Assembly (NCBI GenBank): GCA_938041335.1
Contig: CALIAF010000008.1
Location: 1 to 64,000, forward strand
DNA length: 64,000 bases
Source: an uncultured Ulvibacter sp.
Lineage (GTDB): Bacteria; Bacteroidota; Bacteroidia; Flavobacteriales; Flavobacteriaceae
Reading direction: 5' to 3'
Shown: positions 1-8,708 of the stretch, in pieces
Layout of the letters: each line of letters begins with the position of its first letter
Numbering within the stretch: position 1 is the stretch's first letter
Translations under genes and position numbers: made by a program
Notes under the pieces: model-generated
Databases searched by the model: none
Told to the model about the DNA's origin: nothing
What the model saw: only the letters and a program-made list of their open reading frames with translations

Positions 1-1217
1 GGCAATATCCATCCCATACTTACCCCTGCAAATGGTATAAAAGATTTAACAACATCTAATGTTTCCGAAGTTGTAAAAAACTGCAAAAAATCTGGAATGC
101 TAAATAAGAAGGTTACGAGTACCACTAATCGAAACACCAACGGCGACGCCCATTTTTGCGGCAGCACATTGAGAATGATTAAGACAATCGTTATTGGGTA
201 AATAAACATTAATGCTGGTAGTGCGATGTCTATAATATAATGTACATCAAACTGCCCTACGGCAACTCCAATGATACACCCTACTACTGCTGTAATCGTA
301 TATGCAAGTTTTGAGTCGCCGGCAATCTTCTTTACAAAATCTGCCGTACCCGTTACAATACCAACCGCTGTGGTAAAGCAGGCCAAAGCCACAAGTACGC
401 CTAAAAATGAAGTCCCAATATCACCTAATGTTCCTTTACTTAGATCTGTTAAAAGTTGTACTCTGTCATCGGTCTCAATGGTGGTATTATATTTTGCGCC
501 AAGTGCTATAAGACCGCCATAAATTACAAATAAACCAAGACCCGCAAGAAGACCCGCCTTTGCAATCATCTTTTTCTTTTGGTCATAATTTAAAGTGCCT
601 TGCAATGCCAGAGATACCACAATCACTCCTCCTACTACTACCCCACCTATGGCATCAAAAGTTTGATAGCCTTCTAGAATTCCGTCTGTAAATGTGTTTT
701 TAAAAATGGTATCACTCATAGGAGTTACATCTGCAAAAAGACCAATACTGATAATGATTAAAAGAATTAATATGATCAATGGCGTTAAAAACTTACCAAT
801 AATGCTTAGTATTTTGGTTCTATTAAGTGCAAAGACTAATACCAATGCAAAATAAATAGCACTCAATGTCAAAGAAGACATCTCGAAGTATGGTTCGATT
901 GCCATCTCGTACGTCACAGATGCCGTTCTTGGTGAAGGAAGACTGATAGATATTGCGTAAATAATAATGGCATAAATAAGCGCAAAGACGGGAGAGACTT
1001 TATTAGCAAAATCCATTAAAGTCCCTTGCAATCGTGCGTGACCGTAAATAGCCATAATTGGTATAATCACTGCAGATATTGCAAAACCAATAGAAACTAA
1101 AGGCCAACTACTTCCCGCATTATGACCTAAAAAAGGCGGTAGAATGAGGTTTCCGGCGCCAAAAAAAAGCGAGAACAATGCAAATGCGATGACTAAGGTC
1201 TGTTTATTAAAACTCAT
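1..1217 (-). CDS. brnQ: Branched-chain amino acid:cation symporter, partial (BrnQ/LIVCS family)
   Basis: Absent from the ORF track because its stop lies outside the window; I translated it from the ATG at 1217 on the minus strand. It begins MSFNKQTLVIAFALFSLFFG followed by AGNLILPPFLG, the typical BrnQ N-terminus, and continues with many hydrophobic helices (SLALQGTLNYDQKK, ALACFTTAVGIVTG). About 405 residues are present, so most of a family member of roughly 430 is here and only the C-terminus is cut by the window edge. It would import Leu/Ile/Val with Na+ or H+ across the inner membrane. It is divergent from the hydrolase at 1259, with only 41 bases between the two starts, so their promoters must overlap. 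A TTTCCGAAG word lies within it at 62-70. Confidence 0.93.
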   Translation of the reverse strand, partial: MSFNKQTLVIAFALFSLFFGAGNLILPPFLGHNAGSSWPLVSIGFAISAVIIPIMAIYGHARLQGTLMDFANKVSPVFALIYAIIIYAISISLPSPRTASVTYEMAIEPYFEMSSLTLSAIYFALVLVFALNRTKILSIIGKFLTPLIILILLIIISIGLFADVTPMSDTIFKNTFTDGILEGYQTFDAIGGVVVGGVIVVSLALQGTLNYDQKKKMIAKAGLLAGLGLFVIYGGLIALGAKYNTTIETDDRVQLLTDLSKGTLGDIGTSFLGVLVALACFTTAVGIVTGTADFVKKIAGDSKLAYTITAVVGCIIGVAVGQFDVHYIIDIALPALMFIYPITIVLIILNVLPQKWASPLVFRLVVLVTFLFSIPDFLQFFTTSETLDVVKSFIPFAGVSMGWIL

Positions 1218-1258
1218 GATATATCTTATCTTTACTTTAGAAATGCCAAGATACCTAA

Positions 1259-2029
1259 ATGATTTACAACTATAATAACACGCCTATATATTATACCATC
1301 ACAGGTACTGGCAAACCCTTGGTCCTACTTCATGGGCTTATGGAGAGCAGTACAATGTGGATAGACACTACCGCACATTTTAAAAACACCCATCAGATTA
1401 TTGCGATAGACTTACCTGGTTTTGGACAAAGTGGTAACATTGCAGCCATTCATTCTATGGATCTCATGGCAGGTATTGTCGCCGAAATTTTAAAGCGTGA
1501 ACAGATTACTTCTGCCGCAATCATTGGGCATTCGATGGGCGGGTATGTGGGGTTGGCTTTCGCCGAAAATTTTCCAGATATGATCCATGCGCTGGTCTTG
1601 TTACACTCCACAACAACCGCAGATAGCGAAGAACGCAAGATAAACAGAAACCGCGCTGCCGAGATTGTTCAAAGAAATAAGAACGCCTATATAAGTAACG
1701 CGATGAGTAATCTATTTACTCAAAAAGCGCGAGAGCAACTCCCTTCAGCAATACAAAAAGCAAAAGACGAGGCATTAACATTCAGCGCCGAAGGCATTGC
1801 GGCGGCACATTTAGGAATGCGTGATCGCAAAGACCGTGCTTCGGTATTAGCAAATTTCAGTAAAAAGAAACTCATTATCGCTGGCGTAGATGATCTCATT
1901 TTACCCCTTTCTGAAGTGCAGCACGTTTCAGAAATCACAAATACGCCACTTGTAACCATCGATTCTGGGCATATGAGTTGGGTAGAAAACAAGGTGGAAA
2001 TGTTAAAATATATGCATTTCGTCGATTAA
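1259..2029 (+). CDS. Alpha/beta hydrolase
   Basis: A 256-residue alpha/beta-hydrolase fold protein without a signal peptide, so probably cytoplasmic. Visible landmarks are the oxyanion-hole segment LLHGLMES (near residue 24), the strand DLPGFGQSG, the nucleophile elbow GHSMGG with Ser about 92, a late acidic residue in GVDDLILP, and the catalytic His in DSGHMSW near the C-terminus. The whole triad is therefore present and the enzyme should be active on an ester, thioester or similar bond; the substrate cannot be read from sequence. A TATCTTTA box at 1227-1234 could be its -7 promoter element. The gene stands alone, divergent from brnQ. Confidence 0.9.
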   Translation: MIYNYNNTPIYYTITGTGKPLVLLHGLMESSTMWIDTTAHFKNTHQIIAIDLPGFGQSGNIAAIHSMDLMAGIVAEILKREQITSAAIIGHSMGGYVGLAFAENFPDMIHALVLLHSTTTADSEERKINRNRAAEIVQRNKNAYISNAMSNLFTQKAREQLPSAIQKAKDEALTFSAEGIAAAHLGMRDRKDRASVLANFSKKKLIIAGVDDLILPLSEVQHVSEITNTPLVTIDSGHMSWVENKVEMLKYMHFVD

Positions 2030-2093
2030 TTATGTTTTTTATCGTTTTAATTGAATGGATTTACTTATATTTATCCAACCAATAAAAACAATC

Positions 2094-2342
2094 ATGGAAG
2101 CTATCCCCAACAAACCTACCTTAAAAATCTCTGCTTTAATGTGCACCCTAGGGCACGATTATATGGTTACAAACACCATTACTACGTATATTAAAGAATA
2201 TAAATGCTGCAATTGTGGCCGTGAAGTAACAGATGACCTTAATGGTAAATTAAAGGAATTGACTGAAAAGTCACGTATTGTGAATGCCTGTGTAAGCTCT
2301 TTTTTGAGAAAGAAAAGGAATCGCTTAAAATTAGCTGTATGA
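2094..2342 (+). CDS. Small Cys-containing (half zinc-ribbon-like) protein
   Basis: The ORF opens at 2055, but I prefer the internal ATG at 2094 (MEAIPNKPTLKIS). The segment between the two is AT-rich and promoter-like (TATATTTATCC), and the shorter form aligns better with the next gene. The product is about 82 residues with a core Cys-x-Leu-Gly-His and, 20-some residues on, Lys-Glu-Tyr-Lys-Cys-Cys-x-x-Cys-Gly. This resembles the small one-domain phage/plasmid zinc-binding proteins of the DUF1660 type, though I cannot confirm the family. Its stop overlaps the start of the next gene by four bases (ATGA), so the two are translationally coupled paralogues. Function unknown. Confidence 0.6.
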   Translation: MEAIPNKPTLKISALMCTLGHDYMVTNTITTYIKEYKCCNCGREVTDDLNGKLKELTEKSRIVNACVSSFLRKKRNRLKLAV

Positions 2343-2533
2343 AAGAATTAAATTGTAAAATATTTGGTCATTCAATGACAAAAACGAGCGCTCCATTTGC
2401 TCAAGTGAAAGAATACAAATGCACTTGCTGTAGTAAAGAGTTCACAAAAGATGGATATGGTGAGATTGTTGTTCTAGATTCTTACTGGAAACACAACAAC
2501 GAAAATCTTCGTGCCTCATTTGCGCTTAAATAA
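2339..2533 (+). CDS. Small Cys-containing protein, paralogue of the preceding gene
   Basis: A 64-residue protein starting MKELNCKIFGHSMTKT, with a second Cys pair in KEYKCTCCSKEFTKDG. The order Cys-x-x-Phe-Gly-His then Lys-Glu-Tyr-Lys-Cys-x-Cys-Cys parallels the upstream protein (CTLGHDYMVT, KEYKCCNCG), so the two are tandem duplicates. Two Cys, a His and a further Cys pair could bind one zinc ion. It overlaps the upstream gene by four bases and ends three bases before the convergent thiL stop. No function can be given. Its size and tandem arrangement would suit a regulatory or phage-derived protein, but that is inference. Confidence 0.65.
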   Translation: MKELNCKIFGHSMTKTSAPFAQVKEYKCTCCSKEFTKDGYGEIVVLDSYWKHNNENLRASFALK

Positions 2534-2535
2534 AT

Positions 2536-3591
2536 TTAGTCATCCTCTTCTAAAGCATTCCAACCGCGAGCAATCAATGGTATTTTTGTGTTTGCTCTCG
2601 TAATTAGATGGACCCCTTCACTTTCTTTTGTCATATGACCTATCACAGAAAGATGCGGATTTGCTTTTACCTTTAAAAAATCCTCTTGCTTAATGGTGAA
2701 CAATAATTCATAATCTTCCCCACCGCTTAAAGCAATAGTAGTACTATCCATATTAAACTCTTCGCAGGTATTAATTACTTGCGGATCTAAAGGAATCTTA
2801 TCTTCATACAGATTACACCCTATTTTAGATTGTTTACAGATATGTAAAACCTCTGATGAAAGGCCATCACTAATATCTATCATACTGGTAGGCACAACTT
2901 CAAGTTCTTCTAATAATGCGATGACATCTTTGCGCGCTTCTGGCTTTAGCTGTCGCTCTACCAAGTAAGTGTATTGCTCGAGATCCGGCTGTGCATTAGG
3001 ATTCACTTTAAACACTTGTCTTTCTCTTTCTAGCACTTGTAAGCCAAGATATGCCGCACCCAAATCTCCAGAAACAACAAGCAAATCACCTTCTTTTGCA
3101 GTATCTCTTCTTGTCACTTTATCTGCATCTACTTGCCCAATCGCTGTAATGCTTATCACTAGTCCAGCATTTGAAGAGGTCGTATCGCCTCCTATTACGT
3201 CTACTTTATATGTACTTGCTGCCGCTTGTATTCCTGCATATAATTCTTCTAATGCTTCTACCGGAAAACGGTTAGAAACTGCGATGCTAATTGTAATTTG
3301 TGAGGCGCTTGCATTCATCGCGTAAACATCACTTAAATTTACCATTACTGCTTTATAGCCTAGATGCTTTAATGGCATGTAGCTTAAGTCAAAATGCACC
3401 CCTTCTACTAATAAATCTGTGGTAACGACTACTTGTTTTTTAGTATTAAAATCAAGAATGGCTGCGTCATCGCCAATACCTAGAACGGTCGTTTTTTGTT
3501 CAATTTTAAAATGTTTTGTCAAATGGTCTATGAGACCAAATTCGCCCAAAGTAGAAATAGCTGTACGAGTGGTGTCTTTATTTTCAAACAT
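2536..3591 (-). CDS. thiL: Thiamine-monophosphate kinase
   Basis: ThiL phosphorylates thiamine monophosphate to thiamine diphosphate with ATP. The family signature is complete: GIGDDAAIL near the N-terminus (Mg-ATP binding), TTDLLVEGVHFD, GGDTTSS, SGDLGAAYLGL, DISDGLSSE and SGGEDYELLFT. The ORF opens at 3609, but I choose the second Met (MFENKDT, 3591), giving about 351 residues. The likely -7 box, TATTTTTG read on the minus strand (3607-3614), would place the transcript start downstream of the first Met and yield an almost leaderless mRNA. No other thiamine genes lie nearby. Confidence 0.93.
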   Translation of the reverse strand: MFENKDTTRTAISTLGEFGLIDHLTKHFKIEQKTTVLGIGDDAAILDFNTKKQVVVTTDLLVEGVHFDLSYMPLKHLGYKAVMVNLSDVYAMNASASQITISIAVSNRFPVEALEELYAGIQAAASTYKVDVIGGDTTSSNAGLVISITAIGQVDADKVTRRDTAKEGDLLVVSGDLGAAYLGLQVLERERQVFKVNPNAQPDLEQYTYLVERQLKPEARKDVIALLEELEVVPTSMIDISDGLSSEVLHICKQSKIGCNLYEDKIPLDPQVINTCEEFNMDSTTIALSGGEDYELLFTIKQEDFLKVKANPHLSVIGHMTKESEGVHLITRANTKIPLIARGWNALEEDD

Positions 3592-3819
3592 GGATAAAAT
3601 TTTGTGCAAAAATACAGGAATTAAGACTATTAAACATAAATAGAATAGATGTATTTGTAGGTAATTACCCGACGTTAAAAACCGTTAAAACTTGCCTAAT
3701 TATGGATAAACTACCTGCTTTAATCTTATATTTGTCTTCTGCTTTTATCACTATAATCTCATTTTGATCTATAATTCGTACTATTATTATATATTATTGC
3801 GTTTCAATAAAAAACGACT

Positions 3820-5259
3820 ATGAAAATCAAACAAGTACTTAAACAAAATTTCACTCTTACAGTTCTTGGACTGTTATCAATTGCTGCATTTGCACAAACA
3901 CCTTGTAACAATGGAATGGCTGGTCCTTATCCTTGTGATGGGTACGATTTACAAGCCGCGATAAGCTTGAGTGTTATGGGTGCAAGTTCAGGAAATGACT
4001 CTTGGGGATGGACAGATCCAGAAGATGGTAAAGAATATGCCCTTATTGGTTTAAATAATGGAACGGCATTTATTAATATTTCAAACCCAACAAGTCCAGT
4101 ATATCTCGGAAAACTACCTACACATACTAGCAGTACTACGTGGAGAGACGTAAAAGTGTATGAAAATCACGCTTTCATTGTAAGTGAAGCAGGTGGGCAT
4201 GGAATGCAAGTTTTTGACCTTACCCGTTTAAGAGGCGTAACTAGCCCTCAAACTTTTACTAACGACGCACATTATAATGGCTTCGGAAGTGCCCATAATA
4301 TTGCTATTAACGAAGATACTGGATATGCTTATGCCATTGGTACTTCCACTTTTAATGGAGGAGGTCATTACATTGATATCAGTAACCCTACAAATCCAGT
4401 AGCGGCAGGTGGTTCTTCTATAGGAGGCTATTCACACGATGCTCAAATTGTAATTTATGATGGGCCAGACAATGATTATAATGATGGAAACACAGAATTA
4501 TATATAGGTAGTAATGAAGATAAAGTAGTGATCATAGATGTTACAGACAAAAGCAACCCTGTTTTAATAAAAGAAATTAGTTACTCAAATGATGCCTATA
4601 CGCACCAAGGATGGTTAACTGAAGATCATAGGTATTTTATTTTAGGTGATGAAGTAGATGAGTTAAGTTCTGGATTTAATACACGAACAGTTGTTTTTGA
4701 CCTAGAAGACCTCGACGCAAATACACCGCCAAGATTCGAATATTTTGGCCCAACAGCAGCTATTGACCACAACGCATATGTGAGAGGTCAGCAATTATTT
4801 TTAAGTAATTATAGAGCTGGAATGCGTGTTATAGATATCTCTGATATTGCAAATGGAAATATAGTAGAAGAAGGATATTTTGATTCTTACCCAAATAATG
4901 ATGGAGCAGATTTTGACGGGGCCTGGAATGTATACCCATTCTTTGCTAGTGGAAACATTGTGATAAGTGATATCAATCGCGGATTTTTATTGGTGAAAGA
5001 CCCAGATTTCTTAGGTATTAATGACCAGGTTTCAGAAGCATTTTCAATTGCACCCAATCCTGCGACCACAGAAATCACAATTAAATCTCAAGCAGAACCT
5101 ATTACATCAATAGAGATATTTAATGTTTTAGGACAGCAAGTAATACATCAAACATACGATAGTGGCCTTTCTAAAAACTTGAACATATCGCAACTTAACG
5201 CAGGTATGTACTTGGTAAAAGTGAACAAAAACGCCGTATCGAGATTGATTAAAAACTAA
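3820..5259 (+). CDS. Choice-of-anchor B / LVIVD-repeat secreted protein with type A T9SS sorting domain
   Basis: A 479-residue secreted protein. It has an N-terminal signal peptide (LTVLGLLSIAAFAQ), then a repetitive beta-propeller-like body with recurring units such as TAFINISNPTSPVYLGKL, HYIDISNPTNPVAAGG and VVIIDVTDKSNPVLIKEI, the pattern of LVIVD repeats and of the choice-of-anchor B family. The last ~75 residues are a type A T9SS C-terminal domain (FSIAPNPATTEITI ... GMYLVKVNKNAVSRLIKN), so it should cross the outer membrane through the type IX system and be surface-anchored or released. Only six bases separate it from the next ORF, and with the lipoprotein, MbnP-like and MauG-like genes it probably forms one operon. 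The ligand of the propeller is unknown. Confidence 0.88.
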   Translation: MKIKQVLKQNFTLTVLGLLSIAAFAQTPCNNGMAGPYPCDGYDLQAAISLSVMGASSGNDSWGWTDPEDGKEYALIGLNNGTAFINISNPTSPVYLGKLPTHTSSTTWRDVKVYENHAFIVSEAGGHGMQVFDLTRLRGVTSPQTFTNDAHYNGFGSAHNIAINEDTGYAYAIGTSTFNGGGHYIDISNPTNPVAAGGSSIGGYSHDAQIVIYDGPDNDYNDGNTELYIGSNEDKVVIIDVTDKSNPVLIKEISYSNDAYTHQGWLTEDHRYFILGDEVDELSSGFNTRTVVFDLEDLDANTPPRFEYFGPTAAIDHNAYVRGQQLFLSNYRAGMRVIDISDIANGNIVEEGYFDSYPNNDGADFDGAWNVYPFFASGNIVISDINRGFLLVKDPDFLGINDQVSEAFSIAPNPATTEITIKSQAEPITSIEIFNVLGQQVIHQTYDSGLSKNLNISQLNAGMYLVKVNKNAVSRLIKN

Positions 5260-5265
5260 CCATAT

Positions 5266-6672
5266 ATGTCCCCACACAAATTAGTAACCTACACCTTCTT
5301 TCTTTTTAGCTCATTCCTGTTTATTGCGTGTGGCAATGACGATGAAACTCCATCTGATGACGACCAAGGTATGACCAACATATCCTTTACGGGCGACATT
5401 GATTGGCTTTCCACTATAGGAGGCTCTGGAGAAGATTCTGGAAATGATATTATTGCCACAGGCGATGGTGGTTATCTTTTAGTAGGAACAACAAACAGCA
5501 TAGACGGAGCGATAACAGATAAGACAACAACAGACAATGATATTTGGGTGGTTAAAGCAGATGCTAATGGCGCAGTAGTCTGGAGTAAAACCTACGGAAG
5601 CACACAAAATGATCAAGGCTATGCAATTATCGCAGCTTCAGATGGTAACTATGTAGTGTCAGGTTATGTTTCCGGTGGAGACGGCGATGTAACTACATTT
5701 GAAGGTTTTCACGATTATTGGATTATTAAAATAACTCCTTCAGGTGATATTATCTGGGATAAAAGTTATGGCTTTTCTGGAAGTGATCAAGCAAAAGGCA
5801 TTATCAATACAAATGACGGTGGCTACTTAGTTACCGGTTTTTTTGATGTTACCGCAAGTGAAGGTCAAGGTAATGATGCTCAAGGAAATACTACTTCTCA
5901 AAATACAGACAACACTCGCTCCTCAAATGGCGTGCAACACGGAGTAGGAGATTATTGGGCTATTAAACTTGATGCCAATGGCAATAAAGAATGGCGTAAC
6001 TATTTTGGTGGAACAAACGACGACAGAAGCTTTGATGTCGTACAAACACTAGATAATGGCTATTTAGTTGTAGGTGCATCAGAGAGTACAGACTTTGATA
6101 TAACAGACAATAAAGGGGGGCATGATTTCTGGATTGTAAAAGTAAATACTATCGGCGAAAAAGTATGGACCAAATCTTTTGGAGGATCAGAAATTGATAA
6201 TGGCTACGCATTAACTGCAACGCAAGATGGTAATTATCTTTTTGTGGGCGATACGAGAAGTACCGGCGGGGATATTACTAACCCACTAGGAAATGCAGAT
6301 AGTTGGGCGGTAAAGTTTAGCCCATCAGGAGATCTAATCTGGCAAAAAACGAATGGAGGCGCATTATTTGAATCTGCAAGAGGTGTTACTAACTTTAATA
6401 ATGGCACCTACCTAGTCGCAGGATCAACTCGCAGTACCAGCGGCGACATTACCCAAAACAATGGACAGAACGACGCTTGGGTCTACCTGCTCGATGAAGA
6501 AGGCACCCTTCTATTTGAAAAATCAATAGGTGGTTCTGGTCTTGATTTTGGTATTACCACAATAAAATCTGCAGATAATGCGATTGTATTAGTAGGAAAC
6601 ACGGAAAGCAACGACGGAGACATTGTAACTAATGCTGGTATAAAAGACCTTCTCCTTGTAAAAATTAAGTAA
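5266..6672 (+). CDS. Repeat-containing (beta-propeller-like) lipoprotein
   Basis: A 468-residue lipoprotein: a hydrophobic leader ends in FLFIAC, with Cys about 22 as the lipidation site, followed by an acidic DDETPSDDDQ linker of the kind that sends Bacteroidetes lipoproteins to the surface. The body is seven or so repeats of about 55 residues, each with GGYLLVGTT...DIWVVKADANG..VWSKTYG...D.GYAI, the pattern of extracellular SBBP/delta-60-type repeats. There is no C-terminal sorting domain, so anchoring is by lipid. It sits between the LVIVD protein and the MbnP-like gene, pointing to a shared envelope role. No enzymatic motif is visible. Confidence 0.82.
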   Translation: MSPHKLVTYTFFLFSSFLFIACGNDDETPSDDDQGMTNISFTGDIDWLSTIGGSGEDSGNDIIATGDGGYLLVGTTNSIDGAITDKTTTDNDIWVVKADANGAVVWSKTYGSTQNDQGYAIIAASDGNYVVSGYVSGGDGDVTTFEGFHDYWIIKITPSGDIIWDKSYGFSGSDQAKGIINTNDGGYLVTGFFDVTASEGQGNDAQGNTTSQNTDNTRSSNGVQHGVGDYWAIKLDANGNKEWRNYFGGTNDDRSFDVVQTLDNGYLVVGASESTDFDITDNKGGHDFWIVKVNTIGEKVWTKSFGGSEIDNGYALTATQDGNYLFVGDTRSTGGDITNPLGNADSWAVKFSPSGDLIWQKTNGGALFESARGVTNFNNGTYLVAGSTRSTSGDITQNNGQNDAWVYLLDEEGTLLFEKSIGGSGLDFGITTIKSADNAIVLVGNTESNDGDIVTNAGIKDLLLVKIK

Positions 6673-6698
6673 TTAATAAACCCAATATTTTTTAAACA

Positions 6699-7484
6699 AT
6701 GAAAAAGATTGCCCTTTTATTCATAGCCCTTGTTAGCTTTTTAGCCTGTGACAATGATGATGAGACTGCAACACCAGTTGTAGAAAGTGTCGTGAGTATT
6801 AGTTTTACGCAAAGCTTTGATGGAAGCCCTATCACGGCAAATGAGTTTAATGCCATATCATATACAAATGAAAATGGCGAGCAATTGAGTATTTCTCGTT
6901 TGCGCTACCTAATGTCAGACATTGTACTTACAGATGCTAATGGTACTGAGGCCGTTATTGGAGACTATAGCCTTGTAGATGTTGGAGAAAATTCTGGGGT
7001 ACTACTAGAAGCGCCCATGACATTTGAACCGGGAGAATATACGCTTTCTATGCGTTTTGGTTTTAGCGATGCAGATAATACAAATGCTGCTTATCCAGAT
7101 TTAAATGCTGCATCTTGGGGCGTTCCTGCTCCACTAGGCGGAGGATATCACTACATGCAAATGGAAGGTATGTATATAAATAGTGAAGATGTAAATACTA
7201 ATTACCAATATCACACTATTAGAGCTGCAGAAAATCCTGGAGAAGCACCTACTTTGACAGACACATCGATTGCTATTAACCTAGGGACCCTTACCATTGA
7301 AGGTAGCGTGACTATTATTGAGGTTAATATGAACATAGAAGAGTGGTATAAAAACCCAATAGTATGGGATTTAAATGAACTATACACGATGCTAATGCCC
7401 AATTATGAAGCACAAATCATGATGAACCAAAACGGACAAAATGTATTTAACCTAGGGCTAGTAAATTCTGCAATAGATAATTAA
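6699..7484 (+). CDS. MbnP-family (putative copper-binding) lipoprotein
   Basis: A 261-residue lipoprotein with lipobox SFLAC (Cys about 17) and an acidic linker. The body matches the MbnP family layout: an early VVSISFTQSFDGSPI strand, LSISRLRYLMSDIVLTDANG, a middle region with a single Trp (ASWGVPAPLGGGYHYMQMEG, Trp about 140), then YHTIRA and a beta-rich tail. Characterised MbnP proteins bind copper only after a partner di-heme enzyme, MbnH, oxidises a Trp to kynurenine. Here a MauG/MbnH-like gene follows directly and overlaps by one base (TAATG), which strongly supports the assignment. Whether Trp140 is the modified residue is inference. Confidence 0.82.
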   Translation: MKKIALLFIALVSFLACDNDDETATPVVESVVSISFTQSFDGSPITANEFNAISYTNENGEQLSISRLRYLMSDIVLTDANGTEAVIGDYSLVDVGENSGVLLEAPMTFEPGEYTLSMRFGFSDADNTNAAYPDLNAASWGVPAPLGGGYHYMQMEGMYINSEDVNTNYQYHTIRAAENPGEAPTLTDTSIAINLGTLTIEGSVTIIEVNMNIEEWYKNPIVWDLNELYTMLMPNYEAQIMMNQNGQNVFNLGLVNSAIDN

Positions 7485-8560
7485 TGAATAAAATAATTCT
7501 AACGAGTCTCATCTTATTGTTGCTTGCATCTTGCGGTAAGGACAATGATGACGCCTTGGGATATATCCCAACACCTGCTGAAATAGCAACACCTTTACTA
7601 TTTCAGCAGTTAATACCAGAGGCTGTTATACCAGAAGACAACCCGCAAACTGAAGAAGGCATCGCATTAGGAAAGCGCCTGTTTTACGACAAAAGATTGT
7701 CATTAGACAACTCGATTTCTTGCGCAAGTTGCCACAGACCACAAGAGGGTTTTTCTGATAGTCGCACCGTTAGTATAGGCGTAGATGGCGCTCCAGGCAC
7801 TAGAAACTCTATGCCACTTGTCAATCTTGCTTTTAATTACTTCGGAAATTTTAACTGGGATGGAAGCGCAGCCACACTTGAAGAACAACACGAAACGCCT
7901 ATTACCAGCCCTATAGAAATGCATAGTACATTTGCAGATATTACCGCTATGGTTGAAGCAGATGCCAATTATCCATTACAATTTGAGCAGGCTTTTAATG
8001 TGACCAATGTCACAAAAACAGAAGTTACAAAAGCGTTAGCGCAATTTGTGAGAACTATGGTTTCTGGCGACTCTAAATTTGACAGGCATCTATTAGGTGA
8101 AGCTACCTTAACGCCACAAGAACAAAATGGTCTTGACGTGTTTTTAGATGAAACAAGAGGAGACTGTTTTCACTGTCACGGAAGTCCCACAAACCCATTA
8201 TGGACAGATAATATTTTTCATAACAATGGTTTAGACACTACTTTTGATGATAGAGGTCGGGGAGATTTTACTGGAGACCCCAACCAGTTTGGGCAATTTA
8301 AGTCACCCTCATTACGGAATCTCGCTTACACAGCACCGTACATGCACGATGGCCGCTTTGCCACATTAGAAGAGGTTGTTAACCACTATAGTGAAGGTCT
8401 GGTGTATTCTGACACAATTGATCCTTTAATGAAAGCTGTTGATGTAGGTGGTGTAGCATTATCAGAAACAGATAAAGCAGACTTAGTGGCCTTTTTACTA
8501 TCACTATCAGATCCTTCTTTTATTAATAATCCTGCTTTTCTTCCTTCAAATAATCCGTAA
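7484..8560 (+). CDS. Di-heme cytochrome c peroxidase / MauG (MbnH-like) lipoprotein
   Basis: A 358-residue protein with lipobox LLLASC (Cys about 17) and two c-type heme sites, CASCH (residues 80-84) and CFHCH (228-232), as expected for the bacterial CCP/MauG family. Flanking motifs GLALGKRLFYD-like (ALGKRLFYDKRLS), FKSPSLRNLAYTAPYMHDGRFATLEEVV and a terminal DLVAFLLSLSDP also fit. Because it is coupled by one-base overlap to an MbnP-like gene, the likeliest role is oxidative maturation of that protein in the periplasm or envelope rather than simple H2O2 removal. Simple peroxidase activity is the alternative. The repeated word CTTCGGAAAT occurs inside it (7840-7849) and just after its stop (8567-8576). 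Confidence 0.88.
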   Translation: MNKIILTSLILLLLASCGKDNDDALGYIPTPAEIATPLLFQQLIPEAVIPEDNPQTEEGIALGKRLFYDKRLSLDNSISCASCHRPQEGFSDSRTVSIGVDGAPGTRNSMPLVNLAFNYFGNFNWDGSAATLEEQHETPITSPIEMHSTFADITAMVEADANYPLQFEQAFNVTNVTKTEVTKALAQFVRTMVSGDSKFDRHLLGEATLTPQEQNGLDVFLDETRGDCFHCHGSPTNPLWTDNIFHNNGLDTTFDDRGRGDFTGDPNQFGQFKSPSLRNLAYTAPYMHDGRFATLEEVVNHYSEGLVYSDTIDPLMKAVDVGGVALSETDKADLVAFLLSLSDPSFINNPAFLPSNNP

Positions 8561-8603
8561 TTTTTACTTCGGAAATACGACTACATAAAAGCATGGATTA
8601 GCC

Positions 8604-8635
8604 CATAGCTTTTTGCTATGACTTTATACTTTTTA
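8604..8635 (+). terminator. Weak hairpin, possible end of the MbnP/MauG operon
   Basis: CATAGC-TTTTT-GCTATG forms a six-base-pair stem about 45 bases after the MauG-like stop, followed by an AT-rich run ending in CTTTTT. It is short and GC-poor, so a terminator function is only suggested by its place before the suf promoter. Confidence 0.3.
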
Positions 8636-8671
8636 AGTATACCTCATAATGGTAAAATCACGGATTTACCT

Positions 8672-8679
8672 TATCTTTG
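8672..8679 (+). promoter_or_regulatory. Putative suf operon promoter, -7 element TATCTTTG
   Basis: TATCTTTG is an exact match to the Bacteroidetes sigma-A -7 consensus TAnnTTTG and lies 30 bases upstream of the sufA ATG. No clear TTG-type -33 box is seen at the usual 19-21 base spacing. No Fur/IscR-like palindrome was recognised. Confidence 0.5.
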
Positions 8680-8708
8680 CACCCTAATTTAGAATAAATC
8701 TAATTTAT

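Noticed and set aside
2969-3325. 118-residue plus-strand ORF inside thiL
   Set aside because: Antisense shadow of conserved thiL motifs (SGDLGAAYLGL, GGDTTSS); composition is Ser/Pro-rich as usual for such shadows.
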